Assembly (NCBI GenBank): GCA_008638375.1
Contig: VIRR01000518.1
Coordinates: 186,001-250,000, forward strand
Direction: 5' to 3'
Origin: Nyssa sinensis
Lineage: Eukaryota; Streptophyta; Magnoliopsida; Cornales; Nyssaceae
Length of the DNA: 64,000 bases
Part shown: positions 12,365-25,935 of the stretch, piece after piece
Numbering within the stretch: the first letter of the stretch is position 1
Layout of the letters: each line of letters begins with the position of its first letter
Translations under genes and position numbers: made by a program
The notes under the pieces: generated by a model
The model's input: only the letters and a program-made list of their open reading frames with translations
Told to the model about the DNA's origin: nothing
The model's database searches: none

Positions 12365-13032
12365 AGTGATTCTAGTTGATTTTTGTGCTTCTTGTAATCC
12401 TTATTCCGTTCTTAAAATTAAAAAAAAATAAAAAATTGCGTAGTCATTGAGTGTGAAGCAACGAAGCGTAGTCATCTTTAAAGACTAAGTGTTGCCGCGT
12501 TCTCAGGGTACGCGTTCAATTTTTATCAACTATAAAATTTGGTCGTCCAGTTGATTAAGATGGTGAATTATTTGCATTGGACACCGGGATGCTTTCAATT
12601 TCAACGAACTGACCAACCAATAGAATATCTATTCAAAGGCGAGATTTTCTTAAAAACCTGTGATCGCGGTTCCTGGCCTTTAAGCTCAGTTCCTGGTTTG
12701 CAATGAATAGATTCCTTCCGTACCCTACGCTAATGCTACCGCGTGCCACTTCTTAGAGGTTGTGTTTTAATTTGTTTTTTTTTAAAAAAAAAAAAACAAA
12801 AACAAAAATTTCAAGATGATTTGTATTTCAGAGTAGAATTTTTATTTTTTATTTTATTTTATTTTTATTTTATTTATTTTCATTACTCTAGATTTTTTTT
12901 TTTTTGATTTGTTTTTCATGGTTTATTAGAGTTTCCTTATTATTTATGACTGTAATTCGATCTTCTAGTCAAGGTGATTTGCAGTGTGATCTAAAAATAG
13001 AGAGAACTTTGCGCAGGTTAAGGAGGGAAGTC

Positions 13033-13911
13033 ATGGCTAGAAATCGAACTTTGAAAGAGCTTGCTGCACCTGATTTGAATCAACAACCCTTATGCATATT
13101 GTTCCCTACTTTAGATGCTACTACAACTTTTGAATTAAAATCTGGACTAATACATCTCTTGCCCACTTTTCATGGCCTTGTAGGTGAAGACCCTCACAAG
13201 CATCTAAAGGAGTTTCATGTAGTATGCACGAGTATGAGACCCATGGGGGTGAGTGAAAAGTAAATTAAATTAAGAGCCTTTTTGTTTTTTTTGAAAGATT
13301 CGGCTAAGGATTGGCTCTATTACCTACCCTCCGGGAGTATTACGACATGGAACGAGATGAAGAGGTTGTTTTTGGAGAAATATTTCCTAGCTTCAAGGGT
13401 GGCCAACATTCAAAAAGAAATTTGTGGTGTAAGGCAGCACAACGGAGAGTCCCTACATGAATACTGGGAACGTTTCAAGAAATTATGTGCAAGGTGCCCC
13501 CATCATCAAATTATTGAGCAGTTACTTATCCAGTATTTCTATGAGGGCCTTCTACCCACTGATAGGAGCATGATTAACGCTGCTAGTGGAGGGGCTTTGG
13601 TGGATAAAACTCCCGAGTCCGCGAGAAACTTGATTGCAAATTTGGCAGCCAATTCTCAACAATTTGGCACTAGGCTTGACCTTCCATCTAAGCATGTTAA
13701 TGAGGTAAATATTTCCTCCATTGAATAAAAAATTGCGAGTCTAACTTCTCTTGTTCGTCAAATGGCTGTAGGCAGTATGCAAATGGCGAAGGCTTGTGGG
13801 ATTTGTTCGGTAGTAGGGCATCCAACCGAAATGTGCCCAACTCTTCAAAAGGAGCCCATTGAGCAAGTGAATGCAGAAGGTAGTTTTCCTGGACAACTGC
13901 AAAGGAAGTAT
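13033..13911 (+). pseudogene. gag: Athila Gag, N-terminal part, nonsense-broken
   Basis: Gag is the structural protein that forms the virus-like particle around the element's RNA. The frame starts at the ATG at 13033, which fits the Athila N-terminus; the same frame is open further upstream to 12904. It runs in one frame to the insertion of X at 13912. The central retrotransposon Gag domain is clear (HLLPTFHGL, WLYYLPSGSITTW, ESLHEYWERFKKLCARCPHH). Two in-frame TAA codons (13261 and 13726) break it; both fit C-to-T change. A cysteine-containing segment (CGICSVVGHPTEMC, about 13795) is the zinc-knuckle remnant. The reading continues after the insertion at 33794. Confidence 0.85.
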
Positions 13912-15001
13912 TGTCACGACCTAAAACCTACCCTATGCAGATTAGGGATCCATGACAGGGTTTGCGGCCCATGGGCCATTTCCCGTCAAAAGGATCTGAA
14001 ATACTAAGTAAGGTTTTTAATAAAACATTTTATAGTAAACAGTAAATTTGGTAGCATAGTCATGTGATCATTTAATACATGCCAAAAGAACATAAGTGTT
14101 TATAAGTACAAATCCTCCAAAAACACAAACTGACAGGACCGTGGTGACATGGGAGATATTAAGACCTTTCAGTATTTAATTTAATACAAAAAATTTCAAA
14201 AAAGAGCTACTAGTGGCTAGCAGACGTCTAAACCTCCGAAGCGCCTGAGGGTTCTCCTACTTCCTGTTGTCTTGAAAAAATTAAGGGAGGGGTGAGCTAA
14301 CAAAGCCCAGGCACCAAGATATACAACAATGACCTGAGGGTCCAAAAAGGCTTATCTCAAAATAAGATACAAGAAGATGATAGTAAATCAATCAGAGTGG
14401 GATCTAGCCTATCATAATGGATCACTGCCACAACAAAATGTTAGCCAATCAAAAGTATGTCATGCTTGCAACAATATGATCATTCACAGGGTATAAAATA
14501 TGATCATCTAATAAATACCAGAAATATCAAATATTGAGTTCTAACAAAACAGATGCATAAACAAACAGGGCCTGACATACCCCAAAACGTACATTCATCT
14601 TCACCCCCTCTCTTGGGCTAACTAAAAAATGTAAGAGCTATTTCATCACAAGTCCCAAAGGACACAAATGACCCCAAAGGTCCTAAATGCCATCTGTAAG
14701 TAGGTGGGCCGTTGTGACTGAGCACAACCCCAAGCACATACAAAATGTCATGATCAACAAATATCTCATGGGACATATAATCATGTGTATAAGATTTCCA
14801 TTAAAATGATACTTCACAGGATCACGACATGGCATACATGAAGGCATAACGATGCTCAAGTATCAGCAATCAAGTTCACAATGATGTAGGCAAGCAAATC
14901 AAATCCAAGGCACGAACATAATCAATAATCACAAGTCGATTGTCTTCAAAAGGAAGAAATCAAGTTCAGTAGGTAGCAATAGAGTACAAATTTGGCAGCA
15001 T
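13912..15001 (-). repeat. Truncated 3' LTR of X (F2-related)
   Basis: Starts TGTCACGACCT and aligns with the X 5' LTR (23345-24096, then 30979-31410), except for about 100 bp missing after 14310. It stops at GGCAGCAT, where protease sequence begins, so about 2.4 kb of this LTR is lost. Confidence 0.8.
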
Positions 15002-15157
15002 ACCGAGAGTCACGTCAAACCCGCAAATCTCTAGTGGTATTAGGTCTGCCATGAACTGAGCACCCATGATCTCAACCCCACAAGATCTATATACAATATC
15101 CCTAAATAAAGACTCCCTTGATGGTATAGTAACAGTCAACACATAACTTAAGGGCTT
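15002..15157 (-). pseudogene. X protease fragment (C-terminal side)
   Basis: On the minus strand this is homologous to the protease region of element O at about 56820-56990, including the equivalent of the GFDV-LGM motif, which abuts the LTR fragment at 15001. The rest of the domain is at 22004-22290 on the other side of solo LTR W. Not functional. Confidence 0.7.
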
Positions 15158-15467
15158 TATAGTACCTCGACTCGATTAAATGATAATTAAGTCACTTATT
15201 ATTAATTAGTGACCTTAAGAGGAATAATTAAGAAATTTAAACTGGAAATAAAGGACGACTTCAAAATAATTCCGAGACCTTAAAATCAAGGTCGACACCG
15301 GGGAAAATAAAATACGACTACGATTTATAAAATTAGTATAAAAAGGGTAAATATTAAATTTAAAATCACAAAGTGAAAATGATGCAAAAAGTTAAAAATA
15401 AATAATTTAATTGGCCAAACAGGGCCTAATGGAAAAAATGGCAAAAATATGCCAAGTTGAGGCCAAT

Positions 15468-15532
15468 GGGTTTGAACCCTTGACCAAATGAAACCAAAAG
15501 TTTAAAAGCCCAAAAAATCACCACTTGGGCTG
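15468..15532 (-). other. tRNA-like A/B-box module in W
   Basis: Minus strand reads CAGCCCAAGTGGT, then GGGTTCAAACCC: an A-box/B-box pair in the same antisense orientation to its LTR as the other copies. Confidence 0.45.
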
Positions 15533-18500
15533 CCTATTTCTTTGTATCCTATTTTACAACACATATGTATATATACACTTAAAAATATCCCTCCACCTCC
15601 CAAATTGCCCAATCACTTTTCATGCAACCAAATGAATTAATTTAAAATAAAACAAGTAAAATAATAAGTGGCATTATATATCTATATTGCGTGTATGCAA
15701 TTGAAAATCAGAAATCAGAGTGTAAGTGTAATGTCAGTTAGAGAGAGAAAGTAGAGAGAGAAAGTGAGTTAGAAAAAAAGAGAGAGTAGAAGAAAAAGAA
15801 GGAAGAAGAAGAAGAGGGAGAAGAAAGGATGTTTACATGGCTACTTGACCTGAAAGAGACCCCATATCCAAACCTAGTGAGAAGGAGTAGGAAGCAAACC
15901 ATTGTTGGGGTAAAAATTTCAAACTCAACATTTTCTTTTCTCTCAAAAATTTATACATATGTACAGGCTGTTAGTTCCTTTTTTTTTATGCATGCATGCA
16001 TAGTGTGAGTTGGGGGGAAAATAATAGAAAATAGACCATGAAGTTTGGAGCTTGGGACACACCATAACCATTAAACCCAAAATTTTTCTCTCTCTAAAAG
16101 CCTCCACTGTCCAAACTGTTTAAGCTTATTTTAAGTGCATACATGGCATTAAGGGTGTTATTCTGAATGAGGAGAAGAAATAAGGACTCAAAACAGCCCT
16201 AAAACACCAAGAACAGTATACAACCACCATGGTCGACCACCTTGACACTGGGTCTGAATCGAATTTAAACAAACACGCTTTAATAGTTAGGGTCCAAAAC
16301 TAGACCTTATAAAGACCTCAAAAATCTAAAAATCAGATCCAAAATATTAAGGAGGAGAGAAAAATATGAATTTGCAGGTCACGGGTGCAATATGGAAGTT
16401 TAATAATAGACTTTTAACTTTAGTTTTGTGAATGGGATAGTGACCCTTATGGCTCCACGATCACAACAAACCAAAAATCATTAAAATTGGTTGAGAAATA
16501 AATGCATACGACTTGATTATCTAGTCGGCCAAAAAAGGCTGAATCAAGCTTTTGAACTTGTTTCAGGCCATGAAACAAATGCCAAAATGAGTAATACTCT
16601 TCCAAAAATGTAATAGAAGCAAAACCAACATGACTTAATGGCCAAAAGATCAGAAAAATTAATTGTAGAAATTTTTGGGTTTAAAGTTACTGTTCATCAT
16701 CTTGGGGAAGATGATGAACAGTACCAAAAGTGGGTCGGGTTAACTTGAGTCTTGAATTGGGTTTAGGTCGGAACCCGACCGGTTATGAATGGGTAGTGGC
16801 TTCTACGTCGTTTTGAGTTTAAAGAATTTAAATTTAAAAGTGAATTTGGCTTGTTTGGCTATTGAAATAGCGGAATTGAAATTGAGTTTGGGTATAACTA
16901 AATTGTGGATAAGGTAGATATGGTAAAATCTTATTCCGATTCTTGAAGGTAGACTGAACCGGCTAGTTCAGTGGTGATTAGAACTGGTTTAGGGTTTTGG
17001 TTCAAAAACCCACTGGTTCAAATCAAAATTTAGAGGATTTATACTTTGACCCCCGGATTTATAAATAATCTCACTAAGGCCCAAATTAATAAAATTAATA
17101 AAATATTATTTTAAAGAAAATTATGAAATTGCCCCAAATTTTAAAACAAGTCAAACGAAGTCCAAATAAAGTAAACAAATAGTGTATTTTAACTATTTTG
17201 GACGTTTTGGACCCAACGGTGGGGTCCATTTCATGAGACGGGACTCCAAAAAATAAGACACGTTAAAGTGTAAATTACCAAATTGCCCTTAATGTACCCA
17301 AGACCAAATAAAAAGTCGAGAAGGTTTATATTGACTTTCTTCGACGTTCCGAACCCAAGGGTGAGGTCCAAAATACCAAATTAAGTACTAAAAAATAAGT
17401 CGCGTGAAAAATAAAAATTTATTAAGTCACCACAAGTAGATCGGTAAGACCAATCCTAGGAAATTAGGATACGTCAGTTCTGAAGTTAAACGAAGAGCAT
17501 CAATTTAGGAGTAACTTGAAGAAAATGAGGAATTAATTGAAGTTTTGGTGAATTTGATTTTATTAGGAATTATAAAGGAAAGGGAAAAGTCCAGCAATAG
17601 TGCAAACTCGGGGAATCAAGGTGAGTAATCCTGTACTTTGAAGTGAAGGTTTTAATCTCCATGGATTCTGAAGTAAATCAAAGTTTATATGTTCTGAAGT
17701 GTTTTCATGTTTAAAATATCTGCAGTATTTTCAAATTCTAAACTCTCGTATTTATATGCTTTATATTCCAACGTTCTATCGTAATTATTCATAAATTCTA
17801 ACATGGCATGCAAATTCACTTCTTGATATTTCTGACAAATGATACGTTTATTATCTGCATGTCCATGTAATTGTCAGTTTTATAAAATGCCTCCTGAATC
17901 AAATGTTTTTATTCTGTCTATGCTTTAATAAATTCCCGTGCATCATGATTTAAATTCCTGAAGCTATTATGTTAAATGTTTCAAGTATTGTCCTCCAAAT
18001 GTTTAAAAACCTTGTTAAATTGTCCGTGTTTTGAATACACATGAAAATTCATTCTCTTATTGAAGCCATGTTTTTAATTATACATGAAAAGCATTTATTG
18101 AAAAAGTCATGTTTTTTAAATGTTCATAAAAAGCATTTCATGAAGAAGTCACGTTTTTACAAGATAATGATGCATAAACATCACAAATTATTGAGCTCCC
18201 TTCGGGTTCTCAATTCAGAAGAATGCCTGGTAGCAAGATCTGATCCCTTAGGCATGAGATCTCTTAGAAGTAAAATTAGGCTCCGGTTCGAAACGGATCC
18301 TTGAGTTAAAAAGTGAAAAGATGAAAAGGTTTTCAGAAATGGTAACAGGTTTTAAACCCCCATTATCTGAAATGGGTTTTCATATAACCCTTTAAAGTTT
18401 TGAAGAAGAAGAAATTTACATCCTTCTATTTTCATGGAAAGTATTTCAAATTATTTCCTTGGTCTTCAAATGGCCACTCTGCACATGTTTATAAATTATG

Positions 18501-18983
18501 TTGCATATTAAATGCTTCATTGAATGGTTTAAAAATGCATCATGCTATGTGATTGAAGAATTCTTGTATTCTATGATCATTGAAATACATGCCTAGCTTG
18601 AATGCCTTGTATGCTTCACACTATCTTTTTGAAGAATTCTGTCTTCTGTATCTGAAGTATATGTACAATTGGTAGTGTATGTTTATATGAATCTTCTCTT
18701 ATAACTAACCCACTACTAGTTGAAACCCATGACAAAGTACTAGAATTACTCACTGGGCTTTTCGAAGCTTACCCTATTCCCTAACATTTTTCAAGTGATG
18801 ATGATGGATGGGAGCCTTGCCCAATTTGAGGATTGGAGATTGGTAGCTCCATTTTGATTAGGAATTTTGGAAGTACTAGGAACCATAGTTGGTCAAATTT
18901 TGATGTAGTAAATTTTGGACAAATATGTACTTAAGCCCGAGAGGTAACGGATATGTAATTTTTAGTATGCTCTGAATGTATAT

Positions 18984-21770
18984 TGTAATACCCCGACCCG
19001 GGGTACGGCACAAATATCGAGGTAAGTCGATACAATAATAAAACCCGAACTGTTTTAAGTTATGTTGCATAATTAAATGGATATGTGTATATGAATATGT
19101 ATGCACAATAATGTATTAGGTGTTCTCATGAATACATATGTATATATATAATTTGAGTACGGTATATAAATATATATATGGTAAATAGAATAATATGTAT
19201 ATATATATATAAGAAAATTGGTGAGGTGTCTTTGGTGCTCGGGTATGCTGCCACCGCAGCTACAGGTGGCAAGGGCCACCGACTGAGGGTCGGTTAAAGA
19301 ATAGAGAAGGTAATTGAAGAGAGAAAAAAATAGAACCAGTCTTAGAGATAGAAAGAGAAAACTGAAAATTGAGGTGTAGCAATTGCTTGAGAACAGGTAA
19401 ACCCCTACGTCTTTGTTCTTTAAATTCATTTTGTATAATTATAGAATTGTTTACTGGAATTGTAAGATCTGAAACAAAGAAGGAAAAACAAAAGAAAAAG
19501 AAAGAAATTGAGTTCGGTTGAAATGGTGACTTAAAATAGGCGAACCCAAGTGGAAAACTGAACCATAGGATGGATAGGAAAAGTCTCTAGGGACCCAACG
19601 CACTTCGAATCAGCTTAAATGGTCAAGAAATGGCCATTCTGTGGCCAGTTATCCCCTCACCGGTGCAACGCCGGAAACTGGAAATGGGTGCGTGAAACCG
19701 GTGGTGTTGGAGGTTAAAACCGGTCCTAAAAGGTTCCTTACAATGTTAGATTTCATTTGGAACGAAAACAGTAAATTTTGGACGTGAAATCGCTAAGATC
19801 CGTGAGGAAATTCGCTATTCCGGCGACCGTGGCCGGAAAACCCCACCGGAGAAGACAACCGGAGTATCGGGGGCTTCTTCGGGTCAGGATGAGATCGGGT
19901 CTGGGTCGGGTCGGGTTGAGATCCGACCGACCGCAATACAGGTCCAACACTGTGTCGTTTGGAATGTGAAATTAGAATTAATTGGGCTTGTTTGGTCACG
20001 GGTATAAGGGATTGGAATTGGGTTGGAGTTGTCCAAACCGTGGATAAAGTGAGAAAATTGGATATGTTAATCCGGTTCTCTAAATTTAACTGAACCGTTT
20101 GGTTCAGTGAAGAACCGAACCGGTTAGGGTTTCTAGTCAGTAAACCCAATGGTTCAGACCGCAACTCTGGCTAATTATATTATGACCCCAAAAGTTTTGA
20201 ATAATTACACTAAGGCCCAATAGAAAAATGTATATTTTACAATATTACCCCTGACTCAAAAGTGGGTCAAACGAGGTCCAAATAAGGTAAATGATTAGTC
20301 AATTTTTATTATCTCGGATGCTCTGAGTCCAATGGTGAGGTCCGTTTCACGAGACGGAGTCCCGAAAAGTTACAACTTGTAAAAAATGACCAAAATACCC
20401 CTGCTTCATAAGTAAGTCAAATGGACTCCGATTAAATTAAAGAACTAGTGAATTTTTATTATTCCGAACCCTATGGACTCAATGGTGAAGTCTAAATTGG
20501 CATTAGAGATACTTAAGATGACGAGACGTAAGATTGACGAATCAACATTTATTCTGAAACACGTTTATTGATATATAGGGAACTTGAAGGGGAAGGGCCC
20601 ACTCACGAATTTCTAAGCTAAGATTTCATTAGAGGTAAGTAGATACCCTTTCTCTTCCATGTGGTGTTATCAAGCCAAGTTCATTCTTTTACTGCCAAAC
20701 TTGTACTCCTGAGCGTATCTGATGTTATTGTCTCCACAATGTGATATTGTTCTATCTGGTGGACATCGATTATTGTTGTACTATTGTTATCATGTTGAAC
20801 CGTGCTTGAAATGCCTATTGTTATGTTTCCATTGAATTGATGATATTCCATTTTTATATACTCCTATGGAATCATTTACGATCATGAAATGTTTATGTAT
20901 ACTGGATTTGTGCTCAGTCACAACATCCCTCCGATGCTTTTAAATACACTGAAGACCTTCGGGTCGAGTCCGTGAACGGACATGTGGCCATACATTGGAG
21001 TGCACTGAAGGGGGTAAACCGGGCCCCCAAGGACCGAGGGCGTGCTAAGCCCTGACATAGTATAAAAGCATCTCTTACATGATTGCTCAACTATGATTGT
21101 TGAATTACAATATTCTTGTGATTATCTTGTATTGCGAGATATTCCTTTATTGATTTGTTGTGATCAATTATATTGGCAGTACTTTCTTGTTATTGTATTA
21201 TCGTCGAGAATTTCAGAACATTGTTATGCCATTCCTACTGATTACACATTGTGATTTCACTATTCATTTGCCATCATGACAATTGTTCCCATTGGCTATC
21301 ATAGCATCTTATTTTTTTTATGATTGGCTATCATATTCTTATTCTTGGATTCATATTCTTTTATGATCCTCGATACCAGTGTCGGAGATCTGTATTTACT
21401 TGCTGGGCTCTTGTAGCTCATTCCACCCTACTTACCCCTTTTCAGGTAATGACACCGCAAGACCCCAATAGGAGTCTGGAAGCATAGGGGGATATTTTGA
21501 AGAATTGTATCAGACTATGTTTTAATTCTCCCATGTATTCACCACCCACGGGTGCTGGTTATGTTTAGTTTTGACTTGGTACTGTAAAACCATATGATGT
21601 AGGTTAAGACTTCCGCTGACTATTGTAGTGATAAACTTCCGTTGTTATTGTTTTAAGAATTTGGTACTTTGCATATTAGTTCTATGATACAGGAATGGAA
21701 AAAGTAGGGACGGCCTTAGGGTCGGCCCCGCGACACGAAATCCGCATAGGGTGGGTTTCGGGTCGTGACA
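18984..21770 (+). repeat. Solo LTR (F1, plus orientation) inserted in W
   Basis: Starts TGTAATACCCCGACCC and ends GGGTCGTGACA, flanked on both sides by TATAT (18979-18983 and 21771-21775), a perfect duplication. 2,787 bp, homologous in reverse to the LTRs of element O. Contains the F1 stem-loops (19248-19294). Apparent frames at 19778-20164 are LTR sequence. Confidence 0.9.
19248..19294. other. F1 stem-loops (copy 2)
   Basis: TGCCACC...GGTGGCA followed by ACCGAC...GTCGGT, the same pair as in the other F1 LTRs, read here in LTR-sense orientation about 40 bases after an AT tract. Confidence 0.6.
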
Positions 21771-22003
21771 TATATTATTTATTTACCTCTCCAAAGAAGA
21801 AGAAGAAGCGACGGTACTGAGCGGGCGTGCGAAAAGAAAAAGTTTTTTTTCACGCTTCCGCAATTTGCCAATCTTGGCCCTATAGCACAACCATTAGGCG
21901 CCGTTGCTCACGTGAAGCCTCACTCGACGGCCCATTGGCCGGAGGGTGGCGGTCGCGATTCCCTCGATTCATAGAGGCCTGGTCGACTGGTCGTGACAAG
22001 CTT

Positions 22004-22290
22004 GGCTTCTACGTTCAGTTTATCAGAAAATGTTGGTGATATGAATGAGTGCGTGGATCCAGTATCAAATAAAACATGTGAAAGCTGAGAACAAACTATA
22101 ATAGTACCTGCAACTACTGAGGTAATGGCCTGAACATCCCCATGTGTAATGGAGAAAACTCTCCCCGGTTGCTGCTGCTCAGTCCTAGGTCATCCACTCC
22201 TCGGCTGAGGTCTTTTCACAAAAGTCGAGGCAGCTGGTGTAGTACTAACCACTGACCTGCCGCTCTTAGGACAGTCCTTCATGTAGTGTC
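22004..22290 (-). pseudogene. X protease region, N-terminal side
   Basis: On the minus strand this continues from the Gag zinc-knuckle region into a retroviral-type aspartic protease with a D-T-G-S active-site motif near 22060, matching the same region of O. In-frame stops and the W insertion break it. The catalytic polyprotein downstream has been deleted. Confidence 0.65.
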
Positions 22291-23187
22291 CAACCTATCC
22301 ATAACTAAAGTAGGCCTTCGTGTCACGATGGTAAGGTCCTTTATGAAATCCCTGGTATATGGGGCATTTAAATGCGCCCCTATCTTGAGACTTGGCCTTT
22401 CTCTGACTAGGCCCTACACTGGAATTGTGTGATCCTGTACTAATCCTGGAAAATGAAGATCCCTGCCTTTGACTTCGATTGCCTTCTGCCCTTTGGTTTC
22501 CTCGCCGTTTAGCAAATTCCTCGCCGTTTTGCTCTATGATCTTGGTGGTTGTTACCACCTCATTGTAGGTGGGTAATCGGTGGGGCCAGATTCTATCCTT
22601 GATGGCCCATCTCAGTCCACCTTCAAACTTGCGGGCTTTCAATTCCTCTGTGTTGACAACATTGGGTGCGAACCTGTCCAATTCAGTAAACTTGGCCTCA
22701 TACTCCTCTATAGACATGCCTCCCTACTGGAGGACCATAAACTCGACAATTTTTTGGTTTCAGACTTCTTGGGGAAAATACTTCTGATTGAAAATCTTGA
22801 CAAATCGTGGCCAAGCCATATTGGGTTCCCAGGCTTCCTCCAATAGCCACCATAGATGTGCTGCCCTCGTGAACATATAAGTGGCATAGGCCACCTTTTG
22901 GGTCTCCGTACATGTTAGAATTCTAAAGATCTTCTCCATTCCTAACAGCCATCCCTCAACTGCAATGGCTTCTCCAGAGCCATCAAAGTAGGCGGCTTTA
23001 TATTCTGAAACCGTTTATACAGATAAGTCGGATCCTCCTCACGCCTAGGTTTGTCTTTCGGGGCTACGAGATTATTCTGTCGTGCTGGCTCATTTACTTA
23101 AGCCTGTATTCTTGGCAATGCCTCTACTACACGGTTTAGGATCTGCTCCATCCGATCCATACACTCTTTGTCAGACTCCATAGCCAT
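22291..23187 (-). pseudogene. gag: X Gag, Tekay-type, degenerate
   Basis: The minus-strand frame starts at an ATG at 23187 and contains a Gag domain similar to that of O (FTELDRFAPNVVNTEEL, EEFAKRRGNQ). It is broken by at least one in-frame stop near 23100 and by a frameshift between about 22700 and 22920. In the zinc knuckle near 22330-22370 two cysteines have become tyrosines, so it could not bind zinc. An open piece remains at 22295-22717. Next to the iMet primer site and 5' LTR, as expected for gag. Confidence 0.75.
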
Positions 23188-23328
23188 ACTACATGTCTGC
23201 ACCATATACTACAAAAAGGACAGTTCACAAAGTTTATTTAATTAATTGACCTCTAGACTTATGACCCTCAAACTTTAGCGAGTTGTAATACTCTAGTCTT
23301 AATCTCCCATGGACCACTAGAACCATAG

Positions 23329-23340
23329 GCTCTGATACCA
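23329..23340 (-). other. Primer-binding site of X (tRNA-iMet type)
   Basis: Minus strand TGGTATCAGAGC, four bases inside the X 5' LTR. Confidence 0.9.
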
Positions 23341-25935
23341 ACTCTATCACGACCCAAAACCCACCCTATGCAGATTAGGGATCCGTGACCAGGTCTACGG
23401 CCCGTGGGCCGTTTCCTATCAAAAGGATCTAAAATACTAAGTAAGGTTTTTAATAAAACATTTTATAGTCAATAGTAAATCTGGTAACATAGTCAGGTGA
23501 TCATTTAATACATGCCAAAGAACATAAGTGTTTATAAGTACAGATCCTCCAAAAACACAAACTGACAGGACCGTGGTGACATGGGAGATATTAAGACCTT
23601 CCAGTATTTAATTTAATACAAAAAATTGCCAAAAAGAGCTACCAGTGGTTAGTAGGCGTCTAAACCTCCGGAGCGCTTGAGGGTTCTCCTACTTCCTGTT
23701 GTCTTGAAAAAATTAAGGGAGGGGTGACGTAACAAAGCCCAGTAAGTAATTTCCTAGCTTTAACATGGGTCAGGGTTAGTTCGCAAGAATGATCCAAGAA
23801 TAAGATAACAAATAGCCAATAGCCAAATGAGCAACATGTATATACATAGCCAGTCACCAAGATGTACAACAATGACCCGAGGGTCCAAGAAGGCTTATCC
23901 CAAAATAAGATACAAGAAGATGATAGTAAATCAATCAGAGTGGGATCTAGCCTATCATAATGGATCGCTGCCACAACAAAACGTTAGCCAATCAAAAGTA
24001 TGTCATGCTTGCAACAATATGATCATTCACAAGGTATAAAATATAATCATCTAATGAATACCAGAAATATCATATATTGAGTTCTAACAAAACAGATGTC
24101 ACGACCCGAAACCCACCCTGTGCGGATCTTGTATCGCGACTACCACCCTTCAGTCGAGGCCTTAGGGCAAGGCTCACATAAGCAACAATATCGAACAGCG
24201 GTGCGGCTTGTGTTTTGCGGAAGCGTAAAAACTTTTTCTTTTCTTATCCTTTTTAAAATCATTCGCACATCCACCCGGTACTGCCGCTCTTCAAAGTGAT
24301 AAACTTGATAGAACATTCGGAGCATAAACAAAATTCTAAAGTTTTATACATTACACATATTCATTTGTCCTTCGCAACTTAATTACATAACATTTACATA
24401 CTGTCTATAACTAAAAACGACTAACTGATTGTCTTGGTGCTTCCCACAATCAGCTAATCCTGTAATGAACTTCCTATGCCCTTCCACAAAATGAGCATAG
24501 ATCAAACACTTTCTTTATCAAAAACAAGGACTTGCTTTCTATCACCTGAAAGGGGGACGGATAAAATCCGGGTAAGCTAATCTAAGCTTGTAGGTAATTC
24601 CTGCATTTGTCATAGGGTTTCAATTGGCAGTGGTTTAGCACATGACAATTTATAAAATACTCACTACCAATTGCTCGTACATTTAGAACACGATATGTAT
24701 ACGTTCTTAAAACAGATAGCTTTGAAACATTTAAAGTATTCAAGCTAAACATACATTTCTTCAAGTAGAGCATATGCACTTCAAAAACATATGAACATGC
24801 ATAATAAAAATGGGGGTAAAACCTGCTTCCATTTGCAAAAGCGTTACTTCAAAACATACATACATGCATAGTGAAAATGGGGGTAAAACCTACTTCCATT
24901 TCCAAAAGCATTTGTCATCTTTTCTCTTTGATTAGATGGAATCTGTTTCGAACCAGATTCTCATATTACTACAATGCTACAATGGAGATATCTCATTGCC
25001 TGGGGGATTAGATCCTGCTACTGGGCATTTCTTCATGTCATAGTTGAAATCAGAAGAATATCAACGTCGAATGTGGTGCTTATGCACCATTTATCTTATA
25101 AAACATTTATCACATGGCTTCTTCAATAGATACTTTTCATGAGTATTTAAAACATGTAATATATAAATTTTGCACTAGAACTTCAAATACTTGGAATAAT
25201 CAAATTCAGAATATTTAAGGAGATTGGCATTTTACTCAGACATGCTAAATATTTCTAAGAAATGAACTGTATAAAACATTTAAGGAGCATGTTAACATAA
25301 TATTTTAAAATAGGAATCAGATAAAGACTGAATTTGATATTCAAATGCTTCACATAACTTGAACTTAAAACATTATTCAAATCTGTGGAGTTAAATCTCC
25401 ACTTCAAATATAGGGTTACTCACCTTATACGTTTAGGTCGAAGCTACTGTTGTGCTTTCCCACTTCCTCTATAGTTCCTAAGAACAATTCATAAGTAGTC
25501 TTATTAACTTCATATCCACTGCAATATCCTTATTGATGCTTCTTAACTTATGCTCGTATCGTAGTAAATCCTAACTTCAATCTTAAGCGTTATTTTCTTA
25601 ACGTATACTCTTCTGGTAGGTTCATTAACTTTTAGGGTCACTTTCTTAACTTTACATATTTATGTGTCATATTTTTTTATACTTTATTTCATAATACGGA
25701 CCTCACCGTTGAGTCCGGAACGTCGAAGAAAGTCAATTTAGACCTTCTCGACTTTTAATTCGGCTTCGGACATGTCAAGGGCAATTTGGGTAATTTACAC
25801 TTTAACGAGTCCTAATTTTCAGAGTCCCATCTCATGAAATGGACCCCACTTTTGAGTCTGGAACGTCCAAAATAGTTAAAATGCACTATTTATTTACTTT
25901 ATTTGGACTTCGTTTGACTGGTTTTAGAACTTGGG

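Larger units (their letters stand above)
15158..21998 (+). repeat. Solo LTR W (F2, plus orientation), inserted in X protease
   Basis: Begins TATAGTACCTCGACTCG, a decayed TGTAACACC start, and ends GGTCGTGACA. Flanked by GGCTT (15153-15157) and AGCTT (21999-22003), a target duplication with one G-to-A change. Removing W rejoins protease sequence that aligns with element O. About 4.05 kb without its own insertion (18984-21770). It includes a minus-strand tRNA-like module (15468-15532) and GTCTCGT-type modules near 17220. No internal region or second LTR is present, hence a solo LTR. Confidence 0.8.

Noticed and set aside
15158..21998. W as a complete plus-strand element
   Set aside because: Only one LTR with its duplication is present; the interior contains another solo LTR, no primer site, gag or pol.
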